Program-made: the position numbers and the translations under genes | DNA from: Kingella negevensis | GTDB lineage: Bacteria > Pseudomonadota > Gammaproteobacteria > Burkholderiales > Neisseriaceae | Direction of reading: 5' to 3' | Assembly: GCF_030177895.1 (NCBI RefSeq) | Contig: NZ_CP123448.1 | Coordinates: 1,984,001-2,048,000 of the forward strand | Length of the DNA stretch: 64,000 nucleotides | Notes under the pieces: model-generated | What the model saw: only the letters and a program-made list of their open reading frames with translations | Told to the model about the DNA's origin: nothing | Database searches by the model: none | In this document: positions 8,377 through 18,221 of the stretch, one piece after another | How positions within the stretch are numbered: the first letter of the stretch is position 1 | Layout: each line of letters starts with the position of its first letter

Positions 8377-8391
8377 TTTCAGGCTGCCTGA

Positions 8392-8973
8392 ATGATGAAG
8401 ATGAATGTATGGGATTTGTGCGTGGACGCGACTCAGGCGATGCGTTTACGTTATCGTCCGTTTGCGGAATTGTATTTTTATGGGCTGCCTGTTTTTGTGG
8501 TGGTAATGTTGGCGGTGGGCGTGGCGAATGCGATGGCTTATGCGCCGATTTTGGGGCATTCTTGGGGCGCGTTTGCGTTTGGTTTGGTGGCGGCGGTTAC
8601 GCGTTGGCTGATTTTGACGCGTGCAGTTACTGATGTGCTGCACTATAAATATGGCAGCCCAAAAATTCCGTTTTTGGGTTATACCTTGGCAACTGAGGCT
8701 TTGGTTATCCCAACTATTTTTATGCTGCCGTTTCAGGAGCTTGCGCCTTTGGTAGGGATTTGGACGGCGTGGGCGGCTTGGGCGCAACTGGCTGGTTTTG
8801 CGGTAGTTAGCCGCCAAACGATTTGGCGTGTGTTGCTGGCTTATGTGGTTTATTGGCTGGTGTCTGGGCTGCTGATTAGTATTTTTTTGGCGGCGTTTAT
8901 TTCGGACGGTTTGCTGAATGAGGCGGAAATTGTGAATAATTTGAATGAGTTTTTGCAAGTTGTGCCGAAGTAG
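8392..8973 (+). CDS. Hypothetical inner-membrane protein
   Basis: 193 residues from the ATG at 8392 (ATGs at 8395 and 8401 are alternatives). A short cytoplasmic start (MMKMNVWDLCVDATQAMRL) is followed by four or five hydrophobic helices, for example GLPVFVVVMLAVGVANAMAY, the region around WAAWAQLAGFAVVSR, and VYWLVSGLLISIFLAAFI. It looks like Yip1-type small membrane proteins of neisserial genomes, but I cannot name the function. It probably shares a transcript with the preceding gene and ends at a long perfect hairpin. Confidence 0.7.
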   Translation: MMKMNVWDLCVDATQAMRLRYRPFAELYFYGLPVFVVVMLAVGVANAMAYAPILGHSWGAFAFGLVAAVTRWLILTRAVTDVLHYKYGSPKIPFLGYTLATEALVIPTIFMLPFQELAPLVGIWTAWAAWAQLAGFAVVSRQTIWRVLLAYVVYWLVSGLLISIFLAAFISDGLLNEAEIVNNLNEFLQVVPK

Positions 8974-8976
8974 ATA

Positions 8977-9025
8977 AAAGTTTTCAGGCTGCATTTTGAT
9001 TTCAAAATGCAGCCTGAAAACTTTT
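8977..9025. terminator. Long perfect DUS hairpin
   Basis: AAAAGTTTTCAGGCTGCATT and its exact inverse form a stem of about 24 bp around a minimal loop, with T-runs at both ends. It lies between the convergent membrane-protein gene and rapZ and should terminate in both directions. Confidence 0.8.
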
Positions 9026-9085
9026 GTAAGACTCGTAAGATGGGATTTATCCCATGATTGTTGAATGATTTTGCAGCCTGAAAAT

Positions 9086-9931
9086 TTATGAATCAAGCTG
9101 ACGATGGCGCACCAACACCTGAAATTCATCACTCAATAATTTCCCCAGCGTTTCCGCAATGTAAACCGAGCGATGTTGTCCGCCCGTGCAGCCAATCCCC
9201 ACGGTTACATAACTGCGGCTTTCGTCTTCCATGCGCGGCAACCAACGGCGCAAGAACGTTTCAATATCGCCAATCATCTCGCCAATCAAAGGCTGCTGGG
9301 ACAAATAATCTTGAATGGGTTTGTCTTTGCCATTGAATGGGCGCAGCGTTGGGTCGTAATACGGATTGGGCAGACTGCGTACATCAAACACAAAATCAGC
9401 GTTCATCATCGCGCCATGCTTGAACCCGAACGATTCTATGCTGACGAGCAGACGTTCACGGCTCACATTCAGCCATTGTCCAACCATGCGGCGCAGTTGT
9501 TGCGCGTTGAGTTTGGACGTATCGATACAATAAGCTAAATCGCGCAGGGGCAGCAGCCATTCGCGTTCATAATGCAGACTTTCAGGCAGCGTGATATTTT
9601 CGTTGGCAAGTGGGTGGCTGCGGCGCGTTTCAGAAAAACGGCGTAACAGCACATCTTCAGCCGCCTCTAAAAACAGGATTTCTACTTCGTGTCCCTGTTC
9701 GCGCAATTCTTTGATTAACGCTTGTGCGTTGTCCACATTCAAATTGGAACGAACATCTACGCTAATCCCGAGTTTGCTGGTTTTCAGGCTGCCTGAAATA
9801 TGCAAGCGGACTAATTCGGGCAACAGCGCGAGCGGCAAATTGTCCACACAATAAAAGCCGCTGTCTTCCAATAAATTTAGTGCAACGGTTTTGCCTGAAC
9901 CCGACAAACCGCTAATCAAGATTATTTTCAT
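9086..9931 (-). CDS. rapZ: RNase adapter protein RapZ
   Basis: A 281-residue P-loop protein. In enterobacteria it binds small RNAs and guides RNase E to GlmZ, controlling amino-sugar synthesis; elsewhere it is known as YvcJ, a nucleotide-binding protein. The Walker A motif GLSGSGKT is at residues 8-15, and [16 protein letters not shown] near the C-terminus is the conserved RapZ signature. Its start overlaps the hprK end by 20 bp, so it is translationally coupled. RNase E, its known partner, is encoded a few kb away. Confidence 0.95.
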   Translation of the reverse strand: MKIILISGLSGSGKTVALNLLEDSGFYCVDNLPLALLPELVRLHISGSLKTSKLGISVDVRSNLNVDNAQALIKELREQGHEVEILFLEAAEDVLLRRFSETRRSHPLANENITLPESLHYEREWLLPLRDLAYCIDTSKLNAQQLRRMVGQWLNVSRERLLVSIESFGFKHGAMMNADFVFDVRSLPNPYYDPTLRPFNGKDKPIQDYLSQQPLIGEMIGDIETFLRRWLPRMEDESRSYVTVGIGCTGGQHRSVYIAETLGKLLSDEFQVLVRHRQLDS

Positions 9932-10877
9932 GTTCTATTTCTTCGTCTTTCATCATCATCGCCTGATGGCGTTCAATAAATTCCTTGGTGCTGTCTTTGC
10001 CGCGCAGTTGCAAAATATAGTTGCGGACGGCAGCTTCCACGAGTACCGCTAAGTTTCGCCCTGCGGCAACGGGCAACATCACCGAACGGATTTTCACGTT
10101 CAAAATCGCTTCCGTTTCCGTGCGAATGCTCAAGCGGTCTAGCTGTTTCATGTAATCATCATCAGCTGGGACTAAGTTGATGATTAACTTGAGTTGTTTT
10201 TTGGGACGAATGCTGGTTTCGCCAAACATTTGCCTGATGTTCAATACGCCCAAGCCGCGCACTTCCAAAAAGTCGCGCAACATTGGGGGGCAACGTCCTT
10301 CCAATACTTCGGGCGCGGTGCGGTGCAGTTCCACAGCATCATCGGCGACTAAGCTGTGTCCGCGCGAAATCAGTTCCAACGCCAATTCGCTTTTGCCCAA
10401 GCCTGACGCGCCTGTGAGTAAAACGCCAATTTCATACACGTCCAAAAACACACCGTGCTTGACGGTGGATACCGCTAACACGCGCTGCAAATAAATTCGC
10501 AAAACGTCCATCAGATACGGGCTTTCCAGCTTGGACGTGAGCAGGGGGACGTTGTGCGTGTGGCAGTAATCACGCAAGTTTGGCGGCACGGGCAAATCGT
10601 TGGCGACAATCACGAGCGTCATCGGGAAGTTGAAGAGTTCGTCTAAGCTGGTGGGATTTTCGGCTTGTTCCAGTTTTTGTAGATAGGCAACTTCGGCAAC
10701 GCCTAACACTTGCACTTGGTTGTGGTGGATAAAGTTTAGGTGTCCGACTAGGGCGAGGGCAGGGCGGTCGGTGTCAATCGCAATACGGTTGTCGCTGCCT
10801 GCCGTGCCTGCTGTCCACGACATTTGGAGTTTTTGCTGGTTGTCTTGGTAGAGTCGGCGCACGGATACGCTGGGCAT
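9912..10877 (-). CDS. hprK: HPr kinase/phosphorylase
   Basis: A bifunctional enzyme that phosphorylates and dephosphorylates HPr on serine; in proteobacteria it sits with the nitrogen-type PTS. From [19 protein letters not shown] (ATG at 10875-10877, preceded by AAAGGAAA) the protein has 321 residues, the usual length. The Walker A form [19 protein letters not shown] and the HprK signature around [18 protein letters not shown] are present. The open frame extends further upstream, but that part is a REP-like repeat and a DUS. It lies between ptsN and rapZ in one operon. Confidence 0.95.
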   Translation of the reverse strand: MPSVSVRRLYQDNQQKLQMSWTAGTAGSDNRIAIDTDRPALALVGHLNFIHHNQVQVLGVAEVAYLQKLEQAENPTSLDELFNFPMTLVIVANDLPVPPNLRDYCHTHNVPLLTSKLESPYLMDVLRIYLQRVLAVSTVKHGVFLDVYEIGVLLTGASGLGKSELALELISRGHSLVADDAVELHRTAPEVLEGRCPPMLRDFLEVRGLGVLNIRQMFGETSIRPKKQLKLIINLVPADDDYMKQLDRLSIRTETEAILNVKIRSVMLPVAAGRNLAVLVEAAVRNYILQLRGKDSTKEFIERHQAMMMKDEEIEHENNLD

Positions 10878-10911
10878 AGGGTTTCCTTTTTTTTGTGTGT
10901 GAAATTTTTTG

Positions 10912-10980
10912 GTAGGAACAGGGTTTATCCCTGTCCATTTCCCCTTTCGGAAATTTGGACAAGGATAACACTTGTCCCTA
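10912..10980. repeat. REP-like palindrome pair, GTAGGRACAGGG type
   Basis: GGTAGGAACAGGGTTTATCC, CTGTCC, then the inverted arm GGACAAGGATAACACTTGTC, CCTA. The related copy is at 59143-59240. It lies between ptsN and hprK. Confidence 0.65.
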
Positions 10981-11058
10981 TCGAACAAAGATTTCAGACG
11001 ATTTTCAGGCTGCAAACGTGTTTTCAGGCTGCCTGGAAGATAAAGGCAGCCTGAAAAA

Positions 11059-11505
11059 TTATTGGGTTAAAAGCGCGTATGCTTTCATCGCACTATCGCA
11101 ATGCAGCAAGGATTCACGCGTGTCTTTATCGGCAAACTTCGCGGCAAGGTGCGACAAAATTTCCAAATGTTCGCTAGTCGCTTCTTCGGGAACGAGCAGC
11201 ACAAACACCAATGAAACAGGAATATTGTCGGGTGCATCAAAATTCACAGGCGTTTTCAGGCGGATAAACGCGCCCGTGGCAGCCTGAATGCTGGCGTGGC
11301 GACCGTGCGGCATGGCGACACCGTGTCCCAAACCTGTTGAACCCAGTCGTTCACGAGCAAACAGGCAGTCAAAAATATCGGTTTGCGATAATTCGCTTTC
11401 GGTGGCAATCAGTTGCGCCACTTGCTCAAAGAGTCGTTTTTTGCTGGTGGTTTCCATGTCTAACACAACATGGGCTAAAGGAAGAATTTCGCCAATGGCT
11501 TTCAT
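11059..11505 (-). CDS. ptsN: PTS IIA-Ntr protein
   Basis: EIIA of the nitrogen-related phosphotransferase system, a regulatory phosphocarrier; 148 residues. The phospho-accepting histidine is H67 in GVAMPHGRH, and the fold signature [15 protein letters not shown] precedes it. It is the first gene of ptsN-hprK-rapZ. In enterobacteria ptsN sits directly downstream of rpoN and hpf; here those two genes are about 36 kb away. Confidence 0.95.
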   Translation of the reverse strand: MKAIGEILPLAHVVLDMETTSKKRLFEQVAQLIATESELSQTDIFDCLFARERLGSTGLGHGVAMPHGRHASIQAATGAFIRLKTPVNFDAPDNIPVSLVFVLLVPEEATSEHLEILSHLAAKFADKDTRESLLHCDSAMKAYALLTQ

Positions 11506-11586
11506 ATCTTTTGCTCAAAAATAGTTAGGCGCGAATTTTAACGCTTGCTAACATGGGCTACAATGTTTTAAATCAAATTTACATTT

Positions 11587-11624
11587 TTTCAGGCTGCGTT
11601 TTGGGGTGTTACGCAGCCTGAAAA
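11587..11624 (-). terminator. Inverted DUS pair downstream of dusA
   Basis: TTTTTCAGGCTGCGT and ACGCAGCCTGAAAA form a stem between the dusA end and the ptsN start, both on the minus strand. Probable terminator of dusA. Confidence 0.55.
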
Positions 11625-11648
11625 TGGAGCACACCCTACAACAATTTC

Positions 11649-12647
11649 TTAATCTTTCAGGCTGCGAGCCACATGTTCCCACGCTTCCAAAATCAATTCA
11701 GGGCGATTAGGTTTCAGTTGCTCTGCATCAGACAAAATATGTCGCCAAACACGTGCGCCGTTCAAGCCGTGCATAATGCCGAGATAATGGCGAACCATGT
11801 GTCGCAAAATGCTGCCGCGTCCTGCTGCAAGCTGAATTTGCGCGTATTCATACAGACGTTGCACTAGGGCTTCGTATGTGATTTCAGGCTGCGTGTCGCC
11901 ATAAAATAGGCTGTCCCAATGCTGCATTATCATGGGGTTGTGATAGGCTTCGCGCCCAACCATCACGCCATCAACATGGCGCAAGTGTTCGGCGATTTCT
12001 TCATTGGTTTTCACACCGCCGTTAATCAGAATTTCTAAATCGGGGAACTCGTTTTTTAGGCGATAAACGTAATCGTATCGCAAAGGTGGAATATCACGGT
12101 TTTCTTTGGGCGACAAGCCGTCTAGCCATGCGTTGCGTGCGTGGACGATGAAAGTGCGGCAGGGGGTTTTGTCGCGTAGTGTGCCAACAAATTCGGCAAG
12201 CGGCTCGTATTCGGTTTGTTTGTCTAAACCGATTCGGTGTTTGATGGTTACGGCGTAATCAGGCGCAGCGTCTTGCATGGCGTTCAGGCAGTTTGAAACG
12301 AGTTCGACTTCGTTCATCAAACACGCGCCAAACGCGCCTTTTTGGACGCGTGGGCTGGGGCAGCCGCAGTTTAGGTTGATTTCATCGTAGCCGTATTCTG
12401 CGGCTTTTGCGCTGGCGTTGGCGAGCAATTTGGGTTCGCTGCCGCCCAGTTGCAAGGCGACTGGGTTTTCGCATTCGTTGCGGTGCAAAAAGCGGTCTGG
12501 GTCGCCATACACAATCGCGCCTGCGTTTACCATTTCGGTGTAGAGCCATGTATGGCGTGTGATTTGGCGTGCCATGTAGCGGTAGTGGCGGTCTGTCCAG
12601 TCCAGCATGGGCGCGACTGAGAGTGTGCGTTTGGGAAGTGTTTTCAT
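11649..12647 (-). CDS. dusA: tRNA-dihydrouridine(20/20a) synthase
   Basis: An FMN-dependent reductase that forms dihydrouridine in the tRNA D-loop; 332 residues. The motifs SVAPMLDWTDRHYRYMARQI, INLNCGCPSPRVQKGAFGAC (holding the catalytic Cys) and VHARNAWLDGLSPKENR are those of the DusA subgroup, as is the segment LINGGVKTNEEIAEHL. It begins MKTLPKRTLSVAPM with no close neighbour in an operon. Confidence 0.95.
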   Translation of the reverse strand: MKTLPKRTLSVAPMLDWTDRHYRYMARQITRHTWLYTEMVNAGAIVYGDPDRFLHRNECENPVALQLGGSEPKLLANASAKAAEYGYDEINLNCGCPSPRVQKGAFGACLMNEVELVSNCLNAMQDAAPDYAVTIKHRIGLDKQTEYEPLAEFVGTLRDKTPCRTFIVHARNAWLDGLSPKENRDIPPLRYDYVYRLKNEFPDLEILINGGVKTNEEIAEHLRHVDGVMVGREAYHNPMIMQHWDSLFYGDTQPEITYEALVQRLYEYAQIQLAAGRGSILRHMVRHYLGIMHGLNGARVWRHILSDAEQLKPNRPELILEAWEHVARSLKD

Positions 12648-12671
12648 GTTTTTTGGGTTTGCAATATAAAA

Positions 12672-12697
12672 CGCCGTTTCAGGCTGCCTGAAACGGC
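12672..12697 (-). terminator. GC-rich hairpin with embedded DUS
   Basis: CGCCGTTTCAGGCTGCCTGA continues to AACGGCG: a 12- to 13-bp stem built on a DUS palindrome, followed on the minus strand by TTTT. It lies 8 bp after the roadblock-like gene. Confidence 0.7.
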
Positions 12698-12704
12698 GGT
12701 TTGG

Positions 12705-13070
12705 TTAAAAATCGACTAATTTTTCTGCGGCAAATACGGAACGGCGACAAATGGAGATATTAGCCGTTGCGCGGTCTGCAACCAGATAGATAAAGGTGTT
12801 TTCTTTTTCGGAGCAGGGACAGATGAGGTGGATTTGTTTGTACATGTTCACTTGAATATCGTGGATAACATCGTCAATCTGAACCATTTTAAGAATTTTT
12901 GATTTTGCTCGAATAATGTCTACGCAACCAGCTGAGGCAATTTCCAAGTCAAAGCTAGAGCCTGGGGATGTGCTGTATGCCATCATCATGCCGCTGCTGG
13001 CATCGACAATCGCTACACCTAGCACGCCTTTTAGTTTGGCAAGCGCAGTTGTAATTTCATTTAAGGTCAT
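12705..13070 (-). CDS. Roadblock/LC7-like protein
   Basis: A 121-residue protein starting MTLNEITTALAKLKGVLGVA. The pattern helix-GVLGVAIVDASSGMMMAY-strand and the later HLICPCSEKENTFIYLVADR resemble the roadblock/LC7 fold, found in small regulators of GTPases and of gliding motility. No GTPase gene is adjacent. Family placement is by pattern only; the role is unknown. Confidence 0.55.
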   Translation of the reverse strand: MTLNEITTALAKLKGVLGVAIVDASSGMMMAYSTSPGSSFDLEIASAGCVDIIRAKSKILKMVQIDDVIHDIQVNMYKQIHLICPCSEKENTFIYLVADRATANISICRRSVFAAEKLVDF

Positions 13071-13187
13071 ATCACATGCTTTCTTTATAAACTGAATTCT
13101 ATCTTTGACAAATATTGCGTATTTTCGCCTAAATTCAGTCTGCTGAGAATAGGGAAGAGGAGATTTTTTTAGTGGTCTTGTTTTAAA

Positions 13188-14009
13188 TCAATCCCATTTT
13201 ACCCAGCCCATGACGGCAGTTAGCCAGATGAGTGCGCCGAAAATGATGCGGTAGTAAGCGAAGGGGACGTAGTTTTTGGTAGACACAAATTTCAGCAAGG
13301 CTTTCACGGCAACCAAACCTGAAATGAATGCCATCACAAAGCCTACTGCAATGATGCCGATGCTGTCTGCAGTGAAATTTTCCCAGTTTTTATAGATGTC
13401 GTAACCAGAAGCAGCGACCATCATGGGAACGGCTAGGAAAAATGAAAATTCTGTTGCCGCTTTGCGGTCGATGCCCCACAGCATACCGCCCATGATGGTA
13501 CTGCCTGAACGTGAAGTGCCAGGAATCAACGCCAACACTTGCGCTAAACCAACCATCAGCGCGTCAATTGGACGCATATTATCAACGTTTTTCACTTTTG
13601 GCTCACGATTGATGGTGCGTTTTTCAATCCACAGCATCAAGAAACCGCCAATCACCAGCGTTGTTGCGACTACTAATGGGCTGAACAATGCGCCTTTGAT
13701 GATTTTGTGAAACAGCAATCCCATCACGGCGGCAGGGATAAAGGCGATGGCTAAATTCAGCACAAATTTATTGGCGTTGCTGTCGCGACCAATGTGCGTG
13801 ATGACGTGTGCGAAACGTTGGCGATATTCGTAAATCACCGCTAAAATCGCACCCAACTGAATCACAATATCAAAAGCCTCGCTTTGATTATGAAAGCCAA
13901 TCAAACTTTCAGATACGATTAAATGCCCTGTGCTGGAAATCGGCAAAAATTCAGTGATGCCTTCCACAATGCCCAGAAACAGGGCTTTCATCAAAATCAC
14001 AATATCCAT
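13188..14009 (-). CDS. uppP: Undecaprenyl-diphosphatase
   Basis: A membrane phosphatase (BacA) that recycles the lipid carrier of peptidoglycan and other envelope polymers; high activity gives bacitracin resistance. 273 residues with about eight hydrophobic helices. Both family signatures are present: [16 protein letters not shown] near residue 15 and [17 protein letters not shown] near residue 160, with the catalytic Glu and Arg regions. Confidence 0.96.
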   Translation of the reverse strand: MDIVILMKALFLGIVEGITEFLPISSTGHLIVSESLIGFHNQSEAFDIVIQLGAILAVIYEYRQRFAHVITHIGRDSNANKFVLNLAIAFIPAAVMGLLFHKIIKGALFSPLVVATTLVIGGFLMLWIEKRTINREPKVKNVDNMRPIDALMVGLAQVLALIPGTSRSGSTIMGGMLWGIDRKAATEFSFFLAVPMMVAASGYDIYKNWENFTADSIGIIAVGFVMAFISGLVAVKALLKFVSTKNYVPFAYYRIIFGALIWLTAVMGWVKWD

Positions 14010-14036
14010 TTTATTTCTCTAAAAAAACAGTTTCAG

Positions 14037-14063
14037 GCAGCCTGAAAAAGATTTTCAGGCTGC
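14037..14063 (-). terminator. Inverted DUS pair downstream of dsbA
   Basis: GCAGCCTGAAAA and TTTTCAGGCTGC form a 12-bp stem between the dsbA end and uppP. Confidence 0.55.
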
Positions 14064-14081
14064 CTGATAGATTAGGCTACA

Positions 14082-14828
14082 TTATTGGTTAGCCGCTTGC
14101 ACCAAACGTGCGCCCCAGCTTTTTACGGGTTTTGCTGCAGCAGCGGCAGGTTGGCTAGCATCTGCAGACGCAGCAGAAACAGCTTTTGCAGAAGGTGCAG
14201 GCATACCGCGCTCTTGGCGTACTTTAGCAATCAAATCATCAATCGTTTTCATGCCAGCAGCGTAGTCAGATTTAAAAATTACTTTGTATTTGCCACCCAC
14301 AACAACGGTTGGGGTACCACTAATGCCGTATTCTTCCGTCCAAACAGCCATTTGTTTCGCGGCAGGTTCATTGCTGAATGAATTGTATGCAGCTAAAACT
14401 TTTTTGCCATCAAATGCGGTTTGCGTTTGTAACCATTGGTTTAATGCTTCAGGCTCATACAACGGCAAACGTTTGGTTATCAACGCATCAAAAATCACGC
14501 CATCAGCTTGTTCTGCTTGATTGGTTTGTTTGATAGCGGCTGCCAAACGCGCCAAAGTCATGTCGCGCTGAGGCTCCCAAACGATGTGTTCTAAACGCCA
14601 AACGGTATCAGAAGGGAATGTTTTAGCGTGTTTTGAAATCTCAGGGTACAGCTCCGCACAGTGTGGGCACCAGTAAGCATAAAACTCGGTTACTTCAATT
14701 TTGTCTTTTTGCACAGGTGCAACTTCAACAGGCATCAAGATGTAATCTTCGCCTTCAGTCAAAGCCATAGCAGGCGCAGCCAAACCAAAAGACAACGCTG
14801 CTGCTAAAAATAATTTTTTGTATTTCAT
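14082..14828 (-). CDS. dsbA: Thiol:disulfide interchange protein DsbA
   Basis: A periplasmic thiol oxidase that introduces disulfides into exported proteins; 248 residues. The signal peptide is MKYKKLFLAAALSFGLAAPA followed by MA. The active site is CPHC at residues 54-57, and the cis-Pro loop is GISGTPTVVV. An alanine-rich tail (about 205-240) precedes the end; it is longer than in E. coli DsbA but usual in neisserial forms. It may be co-transcribed with the upstream SPOR-domain gene, 16 bp away. Confidence 0.94.
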   Translation of the reverse strand: MKYKKLFLAAALSFGLAAPAMALTEGEDYILMPVEVAPVQKDKIEVTEFYAYWCPHCAELYPEISKHAKTFPSDTVWRLEHIVWEPQRDMTLARLAAAIKQTNQAEQADGVIFDALITKRLPLYEPEALNQWLQTQTAFDGKKVLAAYNSFSNEPAAKQMAVWTEEYGISGTPTVVVGGKYKVIFKSDYAAGMKTIDDLIAKVRQERGMPAPSAKAVSAASADASQPAAAAAKPVKSWGARLVQAANQ

Positions 14829-14844
14829 AATCTTTCCTAAAAGT

Positions 14845-15783
14845 TTATTGTTGTTGATGAGTATAGGTTTTCACACCATTTTCGTGCAATTTTTGAAGTG
14901 TTTTATCCGCATTTTTGCCTTTCAACATATCCGTTTGAACGCGGTAAATGGTTCGTTTGCCATTTTGAACAGAAACAATTTTGGTTTTAACACCCATTTC
15001 AGCCAGTTTAGCACTTTGCGCTTCAGCCATTTCACGTTTGTGATAAGCCCCAGCTTGAATGCTTACTTGTGCATTTTTATTGGTTGTTTCAGCTTTTTTG
15101 TTTTTAGGCTGCTTTTTAGCCACTGATTCCGCTTTTGTGCCATCAATCACAGGCGCAGGCTCATGCGTTTTTTTCTTTTTCTCTGGTTGAACACGCGCTT
15201 CAGCAACTTCTTTTTTCACTTGCTCTTCACGACGAGATTGCTCAAGAGCCAGTTTTTCTTCCGCAGCCGCTTTTCTTGCAGCCGCCTCTTCCAAGCGTTT
15301 TTTACTACGTGCTTCACGGCGCGTTTCCGCAGGATTTTCCGCAGCAACTATTTCCAATTCGGTATTTTCAGGCTGCAAACGATTACGGCGAGATTTACGC
15401 GGTTGCACCGTTTCAGGCTGTTCAGTTGCTGCACCCAAAACGGGGTCAATCATCGTATCGGCTGGTTTAGGTTCTTTTTTAGTCTCTTTAACCAATTTCA
15501 AAGGTTTTTTGACAGGCGTTTTCACAACTTCGCTTGCAGCCAGATTTTCTTGCGTTTCCGTTTCATCTTGCTTCAGCGCATGTTGTTGGCTATTTGATGC
15601 CCCCATCGGCGTTAAAGTTTCCGTAGCAGGCTTTTCCATCATTTTCGCGGCGGGGTGAGGCTTTTTAAAATTGTGGTCACCATTGTCCAGCGTGAGCACC
15701 AACACCACCAACATAATCAGCAAAGCGACAGAACCCAACATAAAACTGAGCAGACCATTACCCTGTTGTTTCTGAGAATACAT
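14845..15783 (-). CDS. SPOR-domain membrane protein (FtsN-like)
   Basis: A bitopic inner-membrane protein of 312 residues: short N-terminus, one membrane helix (FMLGSVALLIMLVVLVLTL, about 14-32), a long charged K/E/A/R-rich stretch with coiled-coil character (about 40-230), and a C-terminal SPOR domain (about 235-312; VSIQAGAYHKREMAEAQSAK, TIYRVQ, KTLQKLHENGV). SPOR domains bind denuded peptidoglycan at the division site, so a FtsN-like cell-division role is likely. The middle region carries DUS-derived QPEN. Confidence 0.85.
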   Translation of the reverse strand: MYSQKQQGNGLLSFMLGSVALLIMLVVLVLTLDNGDHNFKKPHPAAKMMEKPATETLTPMGASNSQQHALKQDETETQENLAASEVVKTPVKKPLKLVKETKKEPKPADTMIDPVLGAATEQPETVQPRKSRRNRLQPENTELEIVAAENPAETRREARSKKRLEEAAARKAAAEEKLALEQSRREEQVKKEVAEARVQPEKKKKTHEPAPVIDGTKAESVAKKQPKNKKAETTNKNAQVSIQAGAYHKREMAEAQSAKLAEMGVKTKIVSVQNGKRTIYRVQTDMLKGKNADKTLQKLHENGVKTYTHQQQ

Positions 15784-15812
15784 CAGTTTGCCCTTTGAAA
15801 AATATTAAAAAA

Positions 15813-15835
15813 CAGTTTTCAGGCAGCCTGAAAAC
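15813..15835 (-). terminator. DUS palindrome downstream of comM
   Basis: AGTTTTCAGGCAGCCTGAAA, ACT: a single self-complementary DUS that forms an 11-bp stem between comM and the SPOR gene. Possible terminator. Confidence 0.45.
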
Positions 15836-15887
15836 TAAATCGCGCATTTTATCAAATATTGCTAAACGCGTGTTTACTTTCACAAAA

Positions 15888-17390
15888 TTACAACGCCCGT
15901 CTAAACCCAATCGCCCGCAAAACATGCACCCGCGTTACCACATCATCGCCAGCTAAATCCGCCAACGTCCGCGCCACGCGCAAAATACGATGAAAACTCC
16001 GCGCCGACAAACTCAGTTTTTCCAGCATTTCGCCCAACGCATTTTTCGCTTCCGCGCTGATGTTTGCCACCGTATCCAATTCCGTTGGATTGAGTGCCGC
16101 ATTGGTTTTGCTTTGTCGCTGAAACTGCTTTGCGCGCGCAGCCTGAACGCGTTGCAACACTGTTGCGCTGTCTTCGCCCATTTGCGCGCTGACCAAATCT
16201 GCTGCAGGCAACGCAGGCACTTCAATTGTCAAATCAATGCGATCGAGCAGAGGACCAGAAATTCTATCGCGGTATCGTTGCACCGCATCGGGCGTGCAAC
16301 GGCACGGTTTGGCAGGGTGCCCCAAATAGCCGCACGGACACGGGTTCATTGCTGCAACTAATTGAAATTTCGCAGGATAAGTCGCCTGACGACTGGCGCG
16401 TGAAATGTGAATTTCGCCACTTTCTAATGGTTCGCGCAGCATTTCCAACACCTTACGGTCAAATTCAGGCAGCTCGTCTAAAAACAAAACGCCGTTGTGC
16501 GCTAATGAAATTTCGCCGGGTTTCGGGTCTGAGCCACCGCCAACCAACGCGGCTGAACTGGCGGAATGGTGCGGACTGCGGAATGGTCGGCGTGAATCGT
16601 GTTTCAGGCTGCCTGAAAAGTTGGGCAGCAAGGAACGCAACGCCCAAGTTTCCAGCAATTCTTCATCGGAAAGCGGTGGCAAGATAGACGGCAAGCGTTG
16701 TGCCAACATGGATTTGCCTGTTCCCGGAGGGCCGAGCATTAACAAGCTGTGTCCGCCTGCTGCGGCAAGTTCCAACGCCAATCGCGCGGTGTGTTGCCCT
16801 TTCACATCACGCAAATCAGGCAGCGTGATATTTTCAGGTTGCCTGAAATCTTCGGTAATTTTTTGGTATGACAGGGGTTTTGTGCCGTTTAAATGCGCGG
16901 CAACTTCGTTCAGGCTGCGTGCGCCATACACGCGAATGCCGTCAATCACGGCGGCGGAAGCGGCGTTGTCTTGCGGCAACAAAAATGCGCGGTTGGCTTG
17001 TTTGCCTTGCCACGCCATTGCCAACGCACCGCGAACGGGTCGCAATGCGCCTGAAAGGGCTAGTTCGCCTGCAAATTCATAGTCTGCCAACACATCGGGC
17101 GCGATTTGTGCGGACGCTGCCAAAATGCCCACGGCAATCGGCAAGTCAAAACGGGCGGATTCTTTGGGTAAATCGGCTGGCGCGAGATTGACGGTGATTT
17201 TTTGCGCTGGAAAATCGAAACCGCTTTGGATAATGGCAGCGCGAACGCGGTCGCGGCTTTCTTTCACTTCGGTGTCTGGCAATCCGACAATGTTAAATTG
17301 CGGCAAACCGTTGGCAAGGTGGACTTCCACTTCGACCAACGGTGCGTTCATGCCATTTAAGGCGCGGCTGTTTACGGCAGCAAAACTCAT
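15888..17390 (-). CDS. comM: ComM / YifB-family AAA ATPase
   Basis: A hexameric helicase of the Mg-chelatase-like AAA+ family that promotes branch migration during natural transformation; 500 residues. The N-terminal part (1-180) has the Lon-protease-like fold with IVGLPDTEVKESRDRVRAAI. The AAA domain has Walker A GPPGTGKSML (about 222) and Walker B VLFLDELPEF; the C-terminal MG-chelatase region contains MNPCPCGYLGHPAKPCRC. It fits the transformable lifestyle shown by the DUS and comEC. Confidence 0.94.
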   Translation of the reverse strand: MSFAAVNSRALNGMNAPLVEVEVHLANGLPQFNIVGLPDTEVKESRDRVRAAIIQSGFDFPAQKITVNLAPADLPKESARFDLPIAVGILAASAQIAPDVLADYEFAGELALSGALRPVRGALAMAWQGKQANRAFLLPQDNAASAAVIDGIRVYGARSLNEVAAHLNGTKPLSYQKITEDFRQPENITLPDLRDVKGQHTARLALELAAAGGHSLLMLGPPGTGKSMLAQRLPSILPPLSDEELLETWALRSLLPNFSGSLKHDSRRPFRSPHHSASSAALVGGGSDPKPGEISLAHNGVLFLDELPEFDRKVLEMLREPLESGEIHISRASRQATYPAKFQLVAAMNPCPCGYLGHPAKPCRCTPDAVQRYRDRISGPLLDRIDLTIEVPALPAADLVSAQMGEDSATVLQRVQAARAKQFQRQSKTNAALNPTELDTVANISAEAKNALGEMLEKLSLSARSFHRILRVARTLADLAGDDVVTRVHVLRAIGFRRAL

Positions 17391-17400
17391 TCAGGCTGCC

Positions 17401-17676
17401 TTATTTTTTGCTTTTAGACGGGGTTTTGCTGTCGGCTAAATCGCTGAGTTTGGTTTCTAGCTCGGCGATTTTGGCTTCTAATTCAACCAGTTTCATGCGT
17501 GTTTTGATTAAGATTTGTTGTTGAACGTCAAATTCTTCGCGTGTAACCAAGTCCATTTTGTTGAACGCGCTGCTCATCATGGCTTTGGCGTTTTTTTCTA
17601 TGTCTTTCACTGGGCTGTTGGCTAGGGTTTCGCTGATTTTGTTAGCAGTTTCTTCAAAGAGTTGTTTGGCAATCAT
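17401..17676 (-). CDS. ubiK: Ubiquinone biosynthesis accessory factor UbiK
   Basis: A small coiled-coil protein (YqiC/BMFP family) of 91 residues that assists the ubiquinone-biosynthesis complex in aerobic proteobacteria. The segment FDVQQQILIKTRMKLVELEA, then KIAELETKL, is the family core. It lies 10 bp upstream of comM and is probably co-transcribed. Confidence 0.88.
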   Translation of the reverse strand: MIAKQLFEETANKISETLANSPVKDIEKNAKAMMSSAFNKMDLVTREEFDVQQQILIKTRMKLVELEAKIAELETKLSDLADSKTPSKSKK

Positions 17677-17748
17677 GGAGGGTCTTTCTTTGGGTTTAGT
17701 AAAGGTTTCAGGCTGCGTTTGAATATAAATGTAGCCTGAAAAGGAATT

Positions 17749-17946
17749 TTATAATAAGCCGTTGCATCTATAACGTAGAGCAATTTTGTATTGAATTTGT
17801 GCTACACGATGGTCAATATTGTTACCTTTTTCTGGCTCTCCTTGCTCCAGAGCACGAAGTAATATTTTCATTGATAATTCATGCAACTCAGTAGGATTAA
17901 CGCGTGGTGGTATACGTTTAATATTTTTCATTTTTATTCCAATCAT
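17749..17946 (-). CDS. Hypothetical 65-residue protein
   Basis: A basic small protein with a helical central part (TELHELSMKILLRALEQGEPE). Its ATG overlaps the stop of the upstream gene (ATGA at 17943-17946), so it was co-translated with the now IS-interrupted gene. Together they look like a two-gene module. I recognise no family. With the upstream gene broken, its translation may be reduced. Confidence 0.6.
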   Translation of the reverse strand: MIGIKMKNIKRIPPRVNPTELHELSMKILLRALEQGEPEKGNNIDHRVAQIQYKIALRYRCNGLL

Positions 17947-18221
17947 TTGTTCTGAACATATTTTTCAAAATATTTCATGGATTTGCTATTGGTGGATAAA
18001 TCAAATTCCATATTAACAGGAATGCCATTCTCTTTCCACCATTTTGCTCCCTCTTCATTTGAAACAATATCCAAAATATCTTCGCAATTTCTTAAAAAAT
18101 CAGGTAAATGCAAGCCTTGAGGAATAGGGGCATTAAAGCCTAATCTAGCCCATGAATAACAGCCATTTAAATCTTGATTGGCGCCTCCATCTGCATACAA
18201 ATAAAAGTAACTAAAGCCTAG

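Noticed and set aside
10878-11015. Longer N-terminus for HprK
   Set aside because: The extension is a REP-like repeat and a DUS in translation; the ATG at 10877 has a good ribosome site.
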